Shown: positions 1-8,273, counted from the stretch's first letter. The stretch: DNA of 12,814 nt from Methanomicrobiales archaeon (GCA_017883495.1 JADGNL010000029.1:1-12814); one strand, 5' to 3'. Made by a program: numbers and translations. Notes: generated by a model from the letters alone, not told the origin.

Positions 1-282
1 GCCGAAGACGTCCTCGACGTAGCCGACGGGCTTGCCGAGCATCGCGCCGAGCTTCCGGGCGTGCGCCGCGAGCGGGGTGTAGTCCTTCTTTCCCGGTCGC
101 GACTGGTGGGTCAGGATCACGACCTTCGCGTGATCGAGCGCCCGGATCGTGGGCAGGTGCTCGCGGAAACGCTTGTCGTCCAGGATCGCGCCCGTCCCCG
201 GGTCGATGGGGGAGTTGAGGTCCAGCCGGAGCAGGACCGTCCTGTCCTCGCAGGGGAGGGAGGCGATGGTGCCGATCTCCAC
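1..282 (-). CDS. pgk: Phosphoglycerate kinase, archaeal type, N-terminal part (cut by window edge)
   Basis: This enzyme transfers phosphate between 1,3-bisphosphoglycerate and ADP in the cytoplasm. In autotrophic methanogens it mainly serves gluconeogenesis. The visible 94 residues contain the PGK signature VLLRLDLNSP (about residues 16-25, fitting R-x-D-x-N-[SACV]-P). This is followed by ILDDKRFREHLPTI and then THQSRPGKKDY, the archaeal version of the substrate-binding loop. These are features of the family N-domain. No stop codon is seen and the frame is open to the window edge, so the C-terminal ATP-binding domain lies outside. I chose the GTG at 282 because GAGGTG at 294-289 sits 6 nt upstream as a good Shine-Dalgarno. 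The GTG at 291 is the alternative and has no clear motif. The gene begins 10 nt after the atpD stop with no promoter or terminator between, so co-transcription with the ATP synthase genes is likely. The identification is firm; only the exact start is uncertain. Confidence 0.93.
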   Translation of the reverse strand, partial: MEIGTIASLPCEDRTVLLRLDLNSPIDPGTGAILDDKRFREHLPTIRALDHAKVVILTHQSRPGKKDYTPLAAHARKLGAMLGKPVGYVEDVFG

Positions 283-292
283 GCCGTCCACC

Positions 293-922
293 TCAGGCCT
301 GGGAGCGCGCCTTGATCTTCTTGAGCCGGAAGAGCTCTTCGCGCTCCATCTCGTCGAGCCGCATCTTGATGAAGTCGCGGGCCTCGATCTGCTCGGGGAT
401 CACCTTGAACTCGAGCGCGTTGACGCGCCGCTTGGTCTTCTCGATCTCCTCGAGGAGCCGCTTCATCGTGGTCTCGATCTCGGCCGAGTGGATGATCTGC
501 TCGACCAGATGTTCGAAGGCCGCGGCCGTCTCGTCGATCGTGGACGAGGTGCCGAGCACCCCGTAGCCACGGTCCACGAGCGGTTTGGTCACAGACGATC
601 CCTGGATCTCGGGGACCACGACGCCCATGATGTTCTTCTGCCGGACCCCGATCTGTGGAACCTCCTTGACCGAGAACGCGGCCGACTTGACGCCGATCGC
701 ACCCTCGACCGTGTTCGCGACGGCCATCATCTCCTCGGCCTTGGCGTGGGCCGCGAGGAGCGCCCCCCGCGAGTCCTTGGCCTGGGCGAGCACCTTGAAG
801 AACTCCAGGATCAGCCCGTCCCGCTTCATCTTCAGGATCTTGTACCCCCGTTCCGAGAGCTGGATCCGGCGCTTGAGGCCGATCAGTTCCGAGCGGGTGG
901 GCTTGATGTCGCGGAGTGCCAT
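293..922 (-). CDS. atpD: A-type ATP synthase subunit D (central rotor shaft)
   Basis: Subunit D is the long coiled-coil shaft that rotates inside the A3B3 head. With subunit F it forms the central stalk, the counterpart of gamma in F-type enzymes. The 209-aa product is of normal family length. The N-terminal helix reads MALRDIKPTRSELIGLKRRI and is followed by an RGYKILKMKRDGL segment typical of the family. The C-terminal part is a second long charged helix (IEKTKRRVNALEF, then MRLDEMEREELFRLKKIK), so the two ends can pair as an antiparallel coiled coil. The ATG at 922 has a GAGGGAT Shine-Dalgarno about 6 nt upstream. The gene starts 7 nt after the atpB stop. Its TGA overlaps the ribosome-binding site of pgk. 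It is the last ATP synthase gene in the cluster. Confidence 0.97.
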   Translation of the reverse strand: MALRDIKPTRSELIGLKRRIQLSERGYKILKMKRDGLILEFFKVLAQAKDSRGALLAAHAKAEEMMAVANTVEGAIGVKSAAFSVKEVPQIGVRQKNIMGVVVPEIQGSSVTKPLVDRGYGVLGTSSTIDETAAAFEHLVEQIIHSAEIETTMKRLLEEIEKTKRRVNALEFKVIPEQIEARDFIKMRLDEMEREELFRLKKIKARSQA

Positions 923-929
923 GGATCCC

Positions 930-2309
930 TCACTTCGCCCGGAACTTCGGGTGGTACTTCTCGATCAGCTCGCGGTCGATGCGGCTGAGCTGCTCGATCG
1001 GCAGCGTTGCGAGGAGGTCCCAGCCGAGGTCGAGCGTGCCCTCGCCGATCGCGCGGTCCTCGTCGATCCCCTGCCGGACGAACCGGCCCTCGAAGAGGTC
1101 CGCGAACTCGAGGAACGTCCGGTCGCGCTCGGAGAGCGCGTCCTTGCCGACGATCGCGACGAGGCCGCGGAGGTCGTTGCCCTCGGCGTAAGCCGCGTAG
1201 AGCTGGTCCGAGACCTTCTTGTGATCCTCGCGGGTCTTGCCCGAGCCGATTCCGAGGTTCATGAGCCGCGAGAGCGAGGGCAACACGTTGATCGGCGGAT
1301 AGATCCCCTTGCGGTGGAGCTCACGCGAGACCACGATCTGTCCCTCGGTGATGTACCCCGTCAGGTCCGGGATCGGGTGCGTGATATCGTCGCCGGGCAT
1401 GGTCAGGATCGGGATCTGCGTCACCGAGCCCTTGCGGCCCTTGATCATCCCCGCCCGCTCGTAGATCGAGGCGAGGTCCGTGTACATGTACCCGGGGTAG
1501 CCACGCCGGCCCGGCACCTCTTCGCGGGCCGCACCGATCTGGCGGAGCGCCTCGCAGTAGTTGGTCATGTCCGTCAGGATGACGAGCACGTGCATTCCGA
1601 GTTCGAACGCGAGGTACTCGGCCGTCGTCAGGGCCAGGCGCGGGGTGATGATCCGCTCCACGGCCGGGTCGTCGGCGAGGTTCAGGAAGACGACGGCGCG
1701 CTCGAGAGCACCCGTGCGCTCGAAGTCCTGCATGAACGCGTTCGCCTCCTCCTTCGTGATCCCCATGCCTGCGAAGACCACGGCGAACTCCTCGACCGAG
1801 CCCGGCACCTTTGCCTGGCGGGCGATCTGGAGTGCGACGTTGTTGTGAGGCAGGCCCGCAGCGCTGAAGATCGGGAGCTTCTGGCCGCGCACGAGCGTGT
1901 TCGTGCCGTCGATGGTCGAGATCCCGGTCTGGATGAAGTCGGCCGGCATGCCCCGGGCGAACGGGTTGATCGCGGCGCCCGTGATGTCGATCCGCTTCTC
2001 GGGCACGATCTCGGGCCCGCCGTCGATCGGCTTGCCGCCACCCGAGAGGATTCGGCCGAGCATCTCCTTGCCCACCGGCATCTTGATCGCCTCGCCCGTG
2101 AACCGGACCCCCGAGTCGCGGCCGAGCCCGGCCGTCGACTCGAAGACCTGCACGACCACGAGCTCGTCCGAGGTGTCGAGCACCTGGCCGCGCTTGGTCG
2201 ATCCGTCCGAGAGCGTGATGTTCACGAGTTCGCCGTACCCGATCGGCTCCGTCTTCTGGACGAAGATCAGGGGGCCGGCAATCTTACTGATGGTCCGATA
2301 TTCCTTCAT
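930..2309 (-). CDS. atpB: A-type ATP synthase subunit B (regulatory, non-catalytic)
   Basis: Subunit B alternates with A in the A3B3 hexamer and supplies the non-catalytic nucleotide sites. The 459-aa product begins MKEYRTISKIAGPLIFVQ with the usual beta-barrel N-domain. The P-loop position reads FSAAGLPHNN (about residues 148-157) and lacks the GxxxxGKT of a catalytic Walker A, which is the hallmark of B. Other conserved stretches are VVFAGMGITKEEA, ILTDMTNYCEALR and LPSLSRLMNLGIG. The reading frame stays open upstream to 2708, but that part only shadows atpA. The true start is the ATG at 2309, with GAGGT 8 nt upstream. Its ATG overlaps the atpA stop as ATGA, which implies translational coupling. 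The product is full length with no intein. Confidence 0.98.
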   Translation of the reverse strand: MKEYRTISKIAGPLIFVQKTEPIGYGELVNITLSDGSTKRGQVLDTSDELVVVQVFESTAGLGRDSGVRFTGEAIKMPVGKEMLGRILSGGGKPIDGGPEIVPEKRIDITGAAINPFARGMPADFIQTGISTIDGTNTLVRGQKLPIFSAAGLPHNNVALQIARQAKVPGSVEEFAVVFAGMGITKEEANAFMQDFERTGALERAVVFLNLADDPAVERIITPRLALTTAEYLAFELGMHVLVILTDMTNYCEALRQIGAAREEVPGRRGYPGYMYTDLASIYERAGMIKGRKGSVTQIPILTMPGDDITHPIPDLTGYITEGQIVVSRELHRKGIYPPINVLPSLSRLMNLGIGSGKTREDHKKVSDQLYAAYAEGNDLRGLVAIVGKDALSERDRTFLEFADLFEGRFVRQGIDEDRAIGEGTLDLGWDLLATLPIEQLSRIDRELIEKYHPKFRAK

Positions 2310-4057
2310 GCGCTCGACCTCAGCTGGGTGAATTCGGCCTCCATCGCCTTCATGATCCCGTCGAGCATGGGCTCGTAGTCCTTCGTGAACTTGATCTGGG
2401 GCAGGTCGTTCTTGGCCTTGATCGTGATGATCTGCGTCGGCGGCACGCCGGCCACCTGGGCCGCATAGGCCAGGTCCGCGTAGCCCCGGATCGCCTTCAT
2501 CATGTCGTACTGCTTGGTCATCGAGCAGAAGGTGTCCACGGGGTCGTAGGCGTTCTGCTGGAGGAAGACCTCGCGGATCAGCCGGGCCACCTCGATCGTG
2601 ATCTGCTCGGCCTCGGGGAGCGCGTCGGAACCGACCAGCTGGACGATCTCCTGGAGCTCGGCTTCCTTCTGCAGCACCTCCATGGCCCAGGACCGGAGGA
2701 TGTTCCACTCCGGCGAGACCTCGCGGTCGTACCAGTCGGCGAGACTGTCCAGGTAGAGCGAGTAGGAGTTGAGCCAGTTGATCGACGGGAAGTGCCGGCG
2801 CTGCGAGAGTTTCGCGTCGAGAGCCCAGAAGACCTTGACAATGCGGAGCGTGTTCTGCGTGACCGGCTCGGAGAAGTCGCCGCCGGGCGGCGAGACCGCG
2901 CCGATGACCGAGACCGAGCCCGAATCGCCGTTGAGCGTGGTCACGAGGCCGGAGCGCTCGTAGAACTCGGCGAGCCGGGCCGCGAGGTACGCGGGATACC
3001 CTTCTTCACCGGGCATCTCCTCGAGTCGGCTCGAGATCTCGCGCATGGCCTCGGCCCAGCGCGAGGTCGAGTCGGCCATCAGCGAGACATCGTAGCCCAT
3101 GTCGCGGAAGTACTCGGCGATGGTGATCCCGGTGTAGACCGAGGCCTCGCGGGCCGCGACGGGCATGTTCGAGGTGTTCGCGATCAGGATCGTCCGCTCC
3201 ATGAGCGGCTTGCCCGACTTCGGGTCCTGGAGCTCGGGGAACTCGGTCAGTACCTCGGTCATCTCGTTGCCGCGTTCGCCGCAGCCGATGTAGACCACGA
3301 TCTCGGCGTCGGACCACTTCGCGAGCTGCTGCTGCGTGACCGTCTTGCCCGAGCCGAACGGCCCGGGGATGGCGGCCGTCCCGCCCTTCGCGATCGGGAA
3401 GAGGCCGTCGAGGATCCGCTGACCCGTGATCAGCGGGATCGTCGGGTTCTTCTTCTCGCGGACGGGCCGCGGCACCCGGACGGGCCACCGCTGCATCATC
3501 CGGAGCTCGGTCCCGTCCTCGAGGGTCGCGATCGTCTCCTCGACCGTGTAGCTGCCGCCCTCGATGGACTTCAGCTTCCCGCCCTTCACGTTCGGCGGGA
3601 CCATGATCCGGTGGACGATGTTCGTCTCCTGGACCTCGCCGATGATCGACCCGGGGACGACCTCGTCGCCGGCCTTCGCCAGCGGCTTGAACTCCCACTT
3701 CTTGTCCCGGGGGATGCCGGGGGCCGAGACGCCGCGCTCGATGAACGAGCCCATCTTCTCGACGAGTACCTCGAGCGGGCGCTGGATCCCGTCGTAGATC
3801 GAGGTCAGGAGACCCGGGCCGAGATCGACCGCGAGCGAGAGTCCCGTGTTCGAGACCGGCTCGCCGGGCCTGAGGCCCGTCGTGTCCTCGTAGACCTGTA
3901 TGATGATCGCCTCGCCATCGACCTTGATCACCTCCCCCATCAGCTCTTCAGTGCCGACCTTCACGACGTCGTACATGTGGGCGTCGAGCCCGACGGCCGT
4001 GACGACCGGCCCGGCGATGCGTTTGAGCATGCCGCCAGTTTTTTGCTGTCCTTCCAT
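2306..4057 (-). CDS. atpA: A-type ATP synthase subunit A (catalytic)
   Basis: Subunit A is the catalytic subunit that makes ATP from ADP and phosphate at the A/B interfaces. The product is 583 aa, normal for an A subunit without an intein (some archaea carry one at the P-loop). Visible parts are the N-terminal barrel (LKRIAGPVVTAVG), the A-specific bulge domain (about residues 110-190), the P-loop GPFGSGKTV at 232-240, the catalytic Glu in IGCGERGNEM (E261), and the Walker B region SLMADSTSRWAEA at 325-337. The start is ambiguous. A GTG at 4066 would add three residues. I chose the ATG at 4057 because it overlaps the atpF stop as TAATG and lies just after GGAAG. A further internal ATG (residue 10, MLKRIAG) is less likely. 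The 3' end overlaps atpB by 4 nt. Confidence 0.98.
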   Translation of the reverse strand: MEGQQKTGGMLKRIAGPVVTAVGLDAHMYDVVKVGTEELMGEVIKVDGEAIIIQVYEDTTGLRPGEPVSNTGLSLAVDLGPGLLTSIYDGIQRPLEVLVEKMGSFIERGVSAPGIPRDKKWEFKPLAKAGDEVVPGSIIGEVQETNIVHRIMVPPNVKGGKLKSIEGGSYTVEETIATLEDGTELRMMQRWPVRVPRPVREKKNPTIPLITGQRILDGLFPIAKGGTAAIPGPFGSGKTVTQQQLAKWSDAEIVVYIGCGERGNEMTEVLTEFPELQDPKSGKPLMERTILIANTSNMPVAAREASVYTGITIAEYFRDMGYDVSLMADSTSRWAEAMREISSRLEEMPGEEGYPAYLAARLAEFYERSGLVTTLNGDSGSVSVIGAVSPPGGDFSEPVTQNTLRIVKVFWALDAKLSQRRHFPSINWLNSYSLYLDSLADWYDREVSPEWNILRSWAMEVLQKEAELQEIVQLVGSDALPEAEQITIEVARLIREVFLQQNAYDPVDTFCSMTKQYDMMKAIRGYADLAYAAQVAGVPPTQIITIKAKNDLPQIKFTKDYEPMLDGIMKAMEAEFTQLRSSA

Positions 4058-4359
4058 TACTTCCACAGATCAACACCCACTGAACGCTTTATCTTCTCTC
4101 TGAGGGACAGGCCCCCTTCGTCGCCGCCGATCGCGATCACGGTCGGCCGGACCGACTCCTCGAGCTGCGTCCGGAGACGCCGTGGGACGCGCTCCATGTC
4201 GCTCGCGGAGAGGACGAGGATGCCGACCTCGGGGTCGGCGACCGCCTGATTGACCGCATCAACCAGGTGCGGTTCGTCGTCGATCGCGTAGGTCTTGTGG
4301 ATCCCGGCGAGCCGGAACCCGAGGATGAACTCGCTTGAGCCGATGACTGCGATCTCCAT
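4057..4359 (-). CDS. atpF: A-type ATP synthase subunit F (rotor-stalk regulator)
   Basis: Subunit F is a small alpha/beta protein that binds subunit D at the central stalk and modulates ATP turnover. The 100-aa product opens MEIAVIGSSEFILGFRLAGI, the Rossmann-like start typical of the family (compare V-ATPase subunit F), and contains DPEVGILVLSASD. It ends with a C-terminal helix, EKIKRSVGVDLWK. The length is normal. Its ATG shares its A with the last base of the atpC stop (TAATG). GGTGATC, a good match to the archaeal anti-Shine-Dalgarno, lies 2 nt upstream. Its own stop overlaps the atpA start in the same TAATG arrangement. Confidence 0.95.
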   Translation of the reverse strand: MEIAVIGSSEFILGFRLAGIHKTYAIDDEPHLVDAVNQAVADPEVGILVLSASDMERVPRRLRTQLEESVRPTVIAIGGDEGGLSLREKIKRSVGVDLWK

Positions 4360-5414
4360 TAGATCACCAGGTACTCCTGAATCCGCTCAGGCGCGAGGTT
4401 CGCGGCCTTGCCGCGGGCGATCGCCCGGAGGTTGTAGACCTCGTAGCGCTTGCGCTCGAGGTAGACGAGCACGGGCGAGATCGAGAACGGGTACCGCCGG
4501 CTCATCCGGTCCATCTGAGCGAGCTTGAACCGGGTCAGGCGACTCTCGATCTGCCGGACCGAGATGCCGGAGCGGAGTTCCTCGATCGCCTCCTGCAGGG
4601 GCGCGAGGTTCGTCCGCTTCTTGAGGCTGTCGACGATCTCGTCGACCGACTCGGCCGACCCGAGCCGCGCGAGCTCCTCGATGGGGATACGCCCGCCCGG
4701 AATCATGTAGTCGCGGATCTCTTCGACCGCGCCCCCGGCACGCAGGCGCCAGAGGTTCTGCATGTTCGTGATGTCGATCTCGAGCTGGATGTACTGCAGG
4801 AACTCGTTGCCGCCCTTGATACCTGCGCGGGCCTGCTTGATCAGTTCCGCGTAGTACTGCTTGTAGAGCTCGTTCTCGAGCCGGGCGAACGAGCCGGACT
4901 CGACCGCGGCCGGCAACTCGCGCTCGACCACCGGGTACAGCCGCGTTCCGCGGAGTGCCTCGGCGATCCGGTCGGGCGACTCTTCGGCCACGACCCTGTC
5001 GAGGGCGGTCCGGTCGAGGCTCCCCGCCGGGATCAAGACCTCCTTGATCTTGCCCGGCTTGAAGCCCTGGGTCCGTCCGCGGAGGATCGTCAGCACGTTC
5101 GCGATGTCCCAGCGGCGCAGGTACGCGGCCGTGAAGCCGGTCATTGCGCCGGGGGTCAGCGCGAGCACGTTCTGATACTCCTTCGCGAGGTTCCAGGAGA
5201 GGGCGACCTCGAGGAGGTCGACGCCCGAGAACGACGGCGAGAGCTCGTCGATCTCGGTCTTGTACTCGAGCTCCTCGATGTACCGCGTGATCTCGGGCAG
5301 ACTCATATTCAGCATGCGGAGGTAGTCCTCCGCACGCAGGAGCTTCGCCTTCCGGACGCGGAGGCGCGTGCTCACGTAGATGTAGGGGGCCGGTCCGGTG
5401 GTCACGTCTGCCAT
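4359..5414 (-). CDS. atpC: A-type ATP synthase subunit C (rotor-to-ring coupler, AC39/d-like)
   Basis: Subunit C is a funnel-shaped helical protein that links the D/F shaft to the membrane rotor ring (homologous to V-ATPase subunit d / AC39). The 351-aa product has the family length. It contains TRLRVRKAKLL near the N terminus, then LPEITRYIEELEYKTEIDEL. Later come AAYLRRWDIANVLTILRG, EFLQYIQLEIDITNMQNLWR and the C-terminal RYEVYNLRAIARGKA, all characteristic of the three repeated helical modules. The ATG at 5414 is supported by GAGGTGA about 8 nt upstream. It starts 12 nt after the atpE stop and ends in a TAATG overlap with atpF. Confidence 0.96.
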   Translation of the reverse strand: MADVTTGPAPYIYVSTRLRVRKAKLLRAEDYLRMLNMSLPEITRYIEELEYKTEIDELSPSFSGVDLLEVALSWNLAKEYQNVLALTPGAMTGFTAAYLRRWDIANVLTILRGRTQGFKPGKIKEVLIPAGSLDRTALDRVVAEESPDRIAEALRGTRLYPVVERELPAAVESGSFARLENELYKQYYAELIKQARAGIKGGNEFLQYIQLEIDITNMQNLWRLRAGGAVEEIRDYMIPGGRIPIEELARLGSAESVDEIVDSLKKRTNLAPLQEAIEELRSGISVRQIESRLTRFKLAQMDRMSRRYPFSISPVLVYLERKRYEVYNLRAIARGKAANLAPERIQEYLVI

Positions 5415-5426
5415 GGCCGGCTCACC

Positions 5427-6002
5427 TCACCCGAACAGAAGATCCGAGGCATCCTTCAAGGAGGACTCCCAGACGCGGTTCAAGTAGGTGCGGTACGAGT
5501 GGTCGACCTGGAATGCGCCGTCGGTCGACTCGGCAAGCAGACCGCCCTCGATCTCGGCCGGCGGACCGACCGTGAAACCGGCGAACGCGGGTTCCCTGAC
5601 GAGCGCCTCGAGGACCGGCAGGTCGGTCCGGTTCACCCGGACGCGCCCCCCGCCGATCTCGGTCTTCGCGGTCGCGAGCAGATTCCGGAGCGCGTGCTCG
5701 TGGAACGCGGCGGGCTCCTGCCGGATCGCGCTGAGCGCGGCGGCATAGACCTGGTCCAGGAGCTCCTTCTCCGCGTTCAGGGTCGCCCGCTTGGTCACGA
5801 GGTTCGCGGACGACATCTCCTGCGCGAGCACGTGCTCGACCTGACGGGTGACGTCGCTCTCGGCCTGCAGCTTGATCTCGTCCGAGCGCTGCTGCGCATC
5901 GCGCAGGATCCGCTCGGACTCGATCTCGCCGTCGTGCCGGATCCGGTCGGCCTCGTTCCGCCCCTTCTGCTGTATCTCGCTGATGACTGCTTCCAGTCCC
6001 AT
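5427..6002 (-). CDS. atpE: A-type ATP synthase subunit E (peripheral stalk)
   Basis: Subunit E pairs with H to make the peripheral stalks that hold the A3B3 head against rotation. The 191-aa product starts MGLEAVISEIQQKGRNEADR and continues as a long charged coiled coil to about residue 85. A globular C-terminal head follows (about 95-191) with GGRVRVNRTDLPVLEAL and IEGGLLAESTDGAFQVDHSY, which binds the top of subunit B in known structures. The length is typical. The ATG at 6002 has GAGGAG about 6 nt upstream and begins 11 nt after the atpK stop. Confidence 0.95.
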   Translation of the reverse strand: MGLEAVISEIQQKGRNEADRIRHDGEIESERILRDAQQRSDEIKLQAESDVTRQVEHVLAQEMSSANLVTKRATLNAEKELLDQVYAAALSAIRQEPAAFHEHALRNLLATAKTEIGGGRVRVNRTDLPVLEALVREPAFAGFTVGPPAEIEGGLLAESTDGAFQVDHSYRTYLNRVWESSLKDASDLLFG

Positions 6003-6013
6003 GATCTGCTCCT

Positions 6014-6274
6014 CTAGGAGAACAGGAGCAGCAGCGCTACGACAAGACCAAAGATGACGATCGTCTCCGGAATCACAGTGAAGAGCAGCGCGAGACCGAA
6101 CATGTCCCGGTTCTCCGCGGTCGCGCCCATGGCGGCCGCACCGATGCCCATCTCGCCGAGGCCCGTGCCGATGCCGGCCAGCCCGACGGCGAGACCAGCG
6201 CCCACTGCCTTGAGTCCTGCCTGCGATGCCTGAATCATCTCCGCCGTCAAGACGGCACTACTAACATCAACCAT
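6014..6274 (-). CDS. atpK: A-type ATP synthase subunit K (membrane rotor c subunit)
   Basis: This is the proteolipid that forms the rotating membrane ring. The 86-aa product is a single hairpin of two membrane helices: about residues 21-45 (AVGAGLAVGLAGIGTGLGE) and 58-85. The loop between them holds AENRD. The ion-binding carboxylate is E70 in VIPETIVIFG. An N-terminal stretch of about 20 residues precedes helix 1. Unusually, helix 1 carries E41, 29 residues before E70, where my recollection of other methanogen c subunits has Gln. The Tyr of the usual ETxxIY is Phe here. A strong GGAGG lies 9 nt upstream, inside the end of atpI, which fits the need for many copies. The gene starts 4 nt after the atpI stop. 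The family is certain; ion specificity cannot be read with confidence. Confidence 0.97.
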   Translation of the reverse strand: MVDVSSAVLTAEMIQASQAGLKAVGAGLAVGLAGIGTGLGEMGIGAAAMGATAENRDMFGLALLFTVIPETIVIFGLVVALLLLFS

Positions 6275-6278
6275 TTCT

Positions 6279-8258
6279 CTATTCCTCCGAAGTATACAGT
6301 CTCTTCATTCCAAACGGAATGTACTTTCTTCCTCCGCCCTTGTAGAACTTGGTGAAGAACTCGACATAGTGAAGACGGAGCGAGTTCAGTCCTGATCCGA
6401 GCAGGCCGAGCGCGAGATTGACCACGTGGCCGATCAGAAGGACGAGGATCCCGACGATGATGATCACGACCCCAACGGGCGAGAGCGCCGCGAGCTGAGG
6501 CCTGACGATCAGGTCGAGTGCGATATAATTGGTCACCAGCGCGATCGCGACCGACGAGAGGCCGACTGCGAGAAGACGCGCGTAGCTGAGCACGTGCGAG
6601 ATAACCGTTGGAAGCTCGAACAGATCGAGCTTGTTCTCCTGCCCGATCGCGACCATTCCGTAGAGGATCATCGCGATGCCGATGATGCCGAACGGCCGGA
6701 GGCCGATCGGAGCTACGACGTCGCCGATGGCCGAGAGATCGAGCATCAGCGGGATCGGATACATCGACCAGATCACCACGAGGATGCCCCACATGAACGC
6801 GAGCCAGCCGGTCTGGGCGAGGATCGCCTTGGTCCGGTGGCTGCCGTGGTCCATGCGGGCGTGGTTCACGATCGAGAGAACCCGGCCGAGCGTGATGTGC
6901 AGGATCCCGATCCAGATCGAGACGATCAGCATGGCCGCCGCGTCGGGGCCGTGGGCTCCCGCCTCGGCCGCGGAGCCGATTCCGAGATGCCGCGAGAAGA
7001 CGAGCGGTTTCCAGGGGAGCTCCACGCCGAAGAACTCGGAGTAGATCAGCCCGAAGATGATCGCGGCGATGCTCGAGTTGCGGAGCGTGTCGAGGAGCTG
7101 GTTGCCCGCCTCGCCCTTGAGGTATCGGCGCAGGCCGAACGACATCGCAAGCAGTACGATGCCGTACCCGACGTCACCGAGGATGATCCCGAAGAAGAGC
7201 GGAAAGACGATCGAGACCAGCAACGTGGGGTCGATCTCGTTGTACCGCGGACGGGACATCAGGTCGACGAGCAGCTCGCTCGGGTGAGCGAACCGCGGGT
7301 TGTTGTATTCGACCGGCACAGCGTCGTGGTCGTAATCGATCGGAAGCTCCTCGATGTGGATCTTGCCGCCCGTGATACGCTCGAGCGATGCCTTGATGTC
7401 GGGGAGATCCGCCGTCGGGACCCATCCTTCGGCGACGAAGGTCTGATCGGTCACGGCGAACCGCAACGGAGCCTCGGCCTGTTCGACCTCGGCGCTCAGC
7501 AGTTCGTCCGCGGCGAGCAGGAACGAGGCGTGGAGCTCGCTCAAACCCGCAAGCTGTCGGCCGATCCCTTCGAGCTCCTTCTCGACCGAGGCCTGCTCGG
7601 TCTGGTATCGGGCGATCGCGTCGGCCGGCATCCCGGTCTCGTCCGGGATCCTGACGGCGGCGAACCCGGCGTCGAGGAGCTGGCGCTCCACTGCGTCGCG
7701 GTCGCCGATCGGGGTGAAGACGACGAGGAAGCCCCCCTTCTTTCCGCCCGCGTACTCCTTCTCGTGCGGAGCCGTGATGGTGACGTCGGCCGGCACGTGG
7801 CCGGCGAGAACCGCAAGGGAGTCGTACCCCCGGTAAAGGTCCATCGGGATCGGGACCGTCGCGAACGGCTGGAGCTCGGCGATCCGGCTCTCGAGGTCCT
7901 TCTGCCGGGTCTCGAGGCGTGCGCGCCGCGTCACCAGCTCGTCTGCCTGGGCGTCGACCTCGGGCAGCTCGGTCTGGAGAGACCGCCGGAGCTCGGCGGG
8001 AGAGAGCCTGTGCGGCGCAGGGCCGCCGTCGGCGTGGACGCCGAACGCGTTCGTCGCGGCCCGGATCTTCAGCAGCTCGTTCGAGGCCTCGGTTGCGCCG
8101 GCGAGAGGCATGCCGAGCCGGAACCCGGCGTACTCCTCCTGGCCGACGAAGTCCTCGATGTGGAAGAGCCGGCGCCGGTAGAGGTCGGCGATCACGCCGC
8201 CCATCTCTGCCTTCGTGCCTGCGATCAGGAGCCGGCTCATCTTCCTGGGCTCGAGCAT
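6279..8258 (-). CDS. atpI: A-type ATP synthase subunit I (membrane stator, a-subunit homologue)
   Basis: Subunit I carries the ion half-channels next to the K ring and anchors the peripheral stalks. The 659-aa product is of family size. It has a cytoplasmic N-terminal half (about 1-340) with alpha/beta lobes and coiled coils (for example RRARLETRQKDLESRIAELQ), then a membrane half with about seven or eight helices from residue 345. Conserved features are FGIILGDVGYG (356-366), YSEFFG (406-411) and SHVLSYARLLAVGLSS. The last contains R561, matching the essential stator arginine of V/A-type a subunits. R628 in LNSLRLHYVEFF matches the second conserved basic site. The ATG at 8258 has GGAG 8 nt upstream. 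An internal ATG at 8240 (MSRLLIAG) is also possible. It begins 15 nt after atpH. Confidence 0.97.
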   Translation of the reverse strand: MLEPRKMSRLLIAGTKAEMGGVIADLYRRRLFHIEDFVGQEEYAGFRLGMPLAGATEASNELLKIRAATNAFGVHADGGPAPHRLSPAELRRSLQTELPEVDAQADELVTRRARLETRQKDLESRIAELQPFATVPIPMDLYRGYDSLAVLAGHVPADVTITAPHEKEYAGGKKGGFLVVFTPIGDRDAVERQLLDAGFAAVRIPDETGMPADAIARYQTEQASVEKELEGIGRQLAGLSELHASFLLAADELLSAEVEQAEAPLRFAVTDQTFVAEGWVPTADLPDIKASLERITGGKIHIEELPIDYDHDAVPVEYNNPRFAHPSELLVDLMSRPRYNEIDPTLLVSIVFPLFFGIILGDVGYGIVLLAMSFGLRRYLKGEAGNQLLDTLRNSSIAAIIFGLIYSEFFGVELPWKPLVFSRHLGIGSAAEAGAHGPDAAAMLIVSIWIGILHITLGRVLSIVNHARMDHGSHRTKAILAQTGWLAFMWGILVVIWSMYPIPLMLDLSAIGDVVAPIGLRPFGIIGIAMILYGMVAIGQENKLDLFELPTVISHVLSYARLLAVGLSSVAIALVTNYIALDLIVRPQLAALSPVGVVIIIVGILVLLIGHVVNLALGLLGSGLNSLRLHYVEFFTKFYKGGGRKYIPFGMKRLYTSEE

Positions 8259-8273
8259 CAGGATCGCTCCGTC

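Noticed and set aside
585..2378. 597-codon plus-strand open frame opposite atpB and atpD
   Set aside because: It is a shadow frame that crosses two real genes and has no family features.
2310..2708. Possible 133-residue N-terminal extension of AtpB
   Set aside because: This stretch only overlaps atpA in another frame. The product from the ATG at 2309 already has the full family length and a proper start.
3343..3365. Intein insertion at the AtpA P-loop, as in some archaea
   Set aside because: GPFGSGKTV is continuous with its flanks and the protein has intein-less length.
2792..4249. 485-codon plus-strand open frame opposite atpA and atpF
   Set aside because: It is antisense to conserved catalytic-subunit sequence and has low-complexity charged composition.
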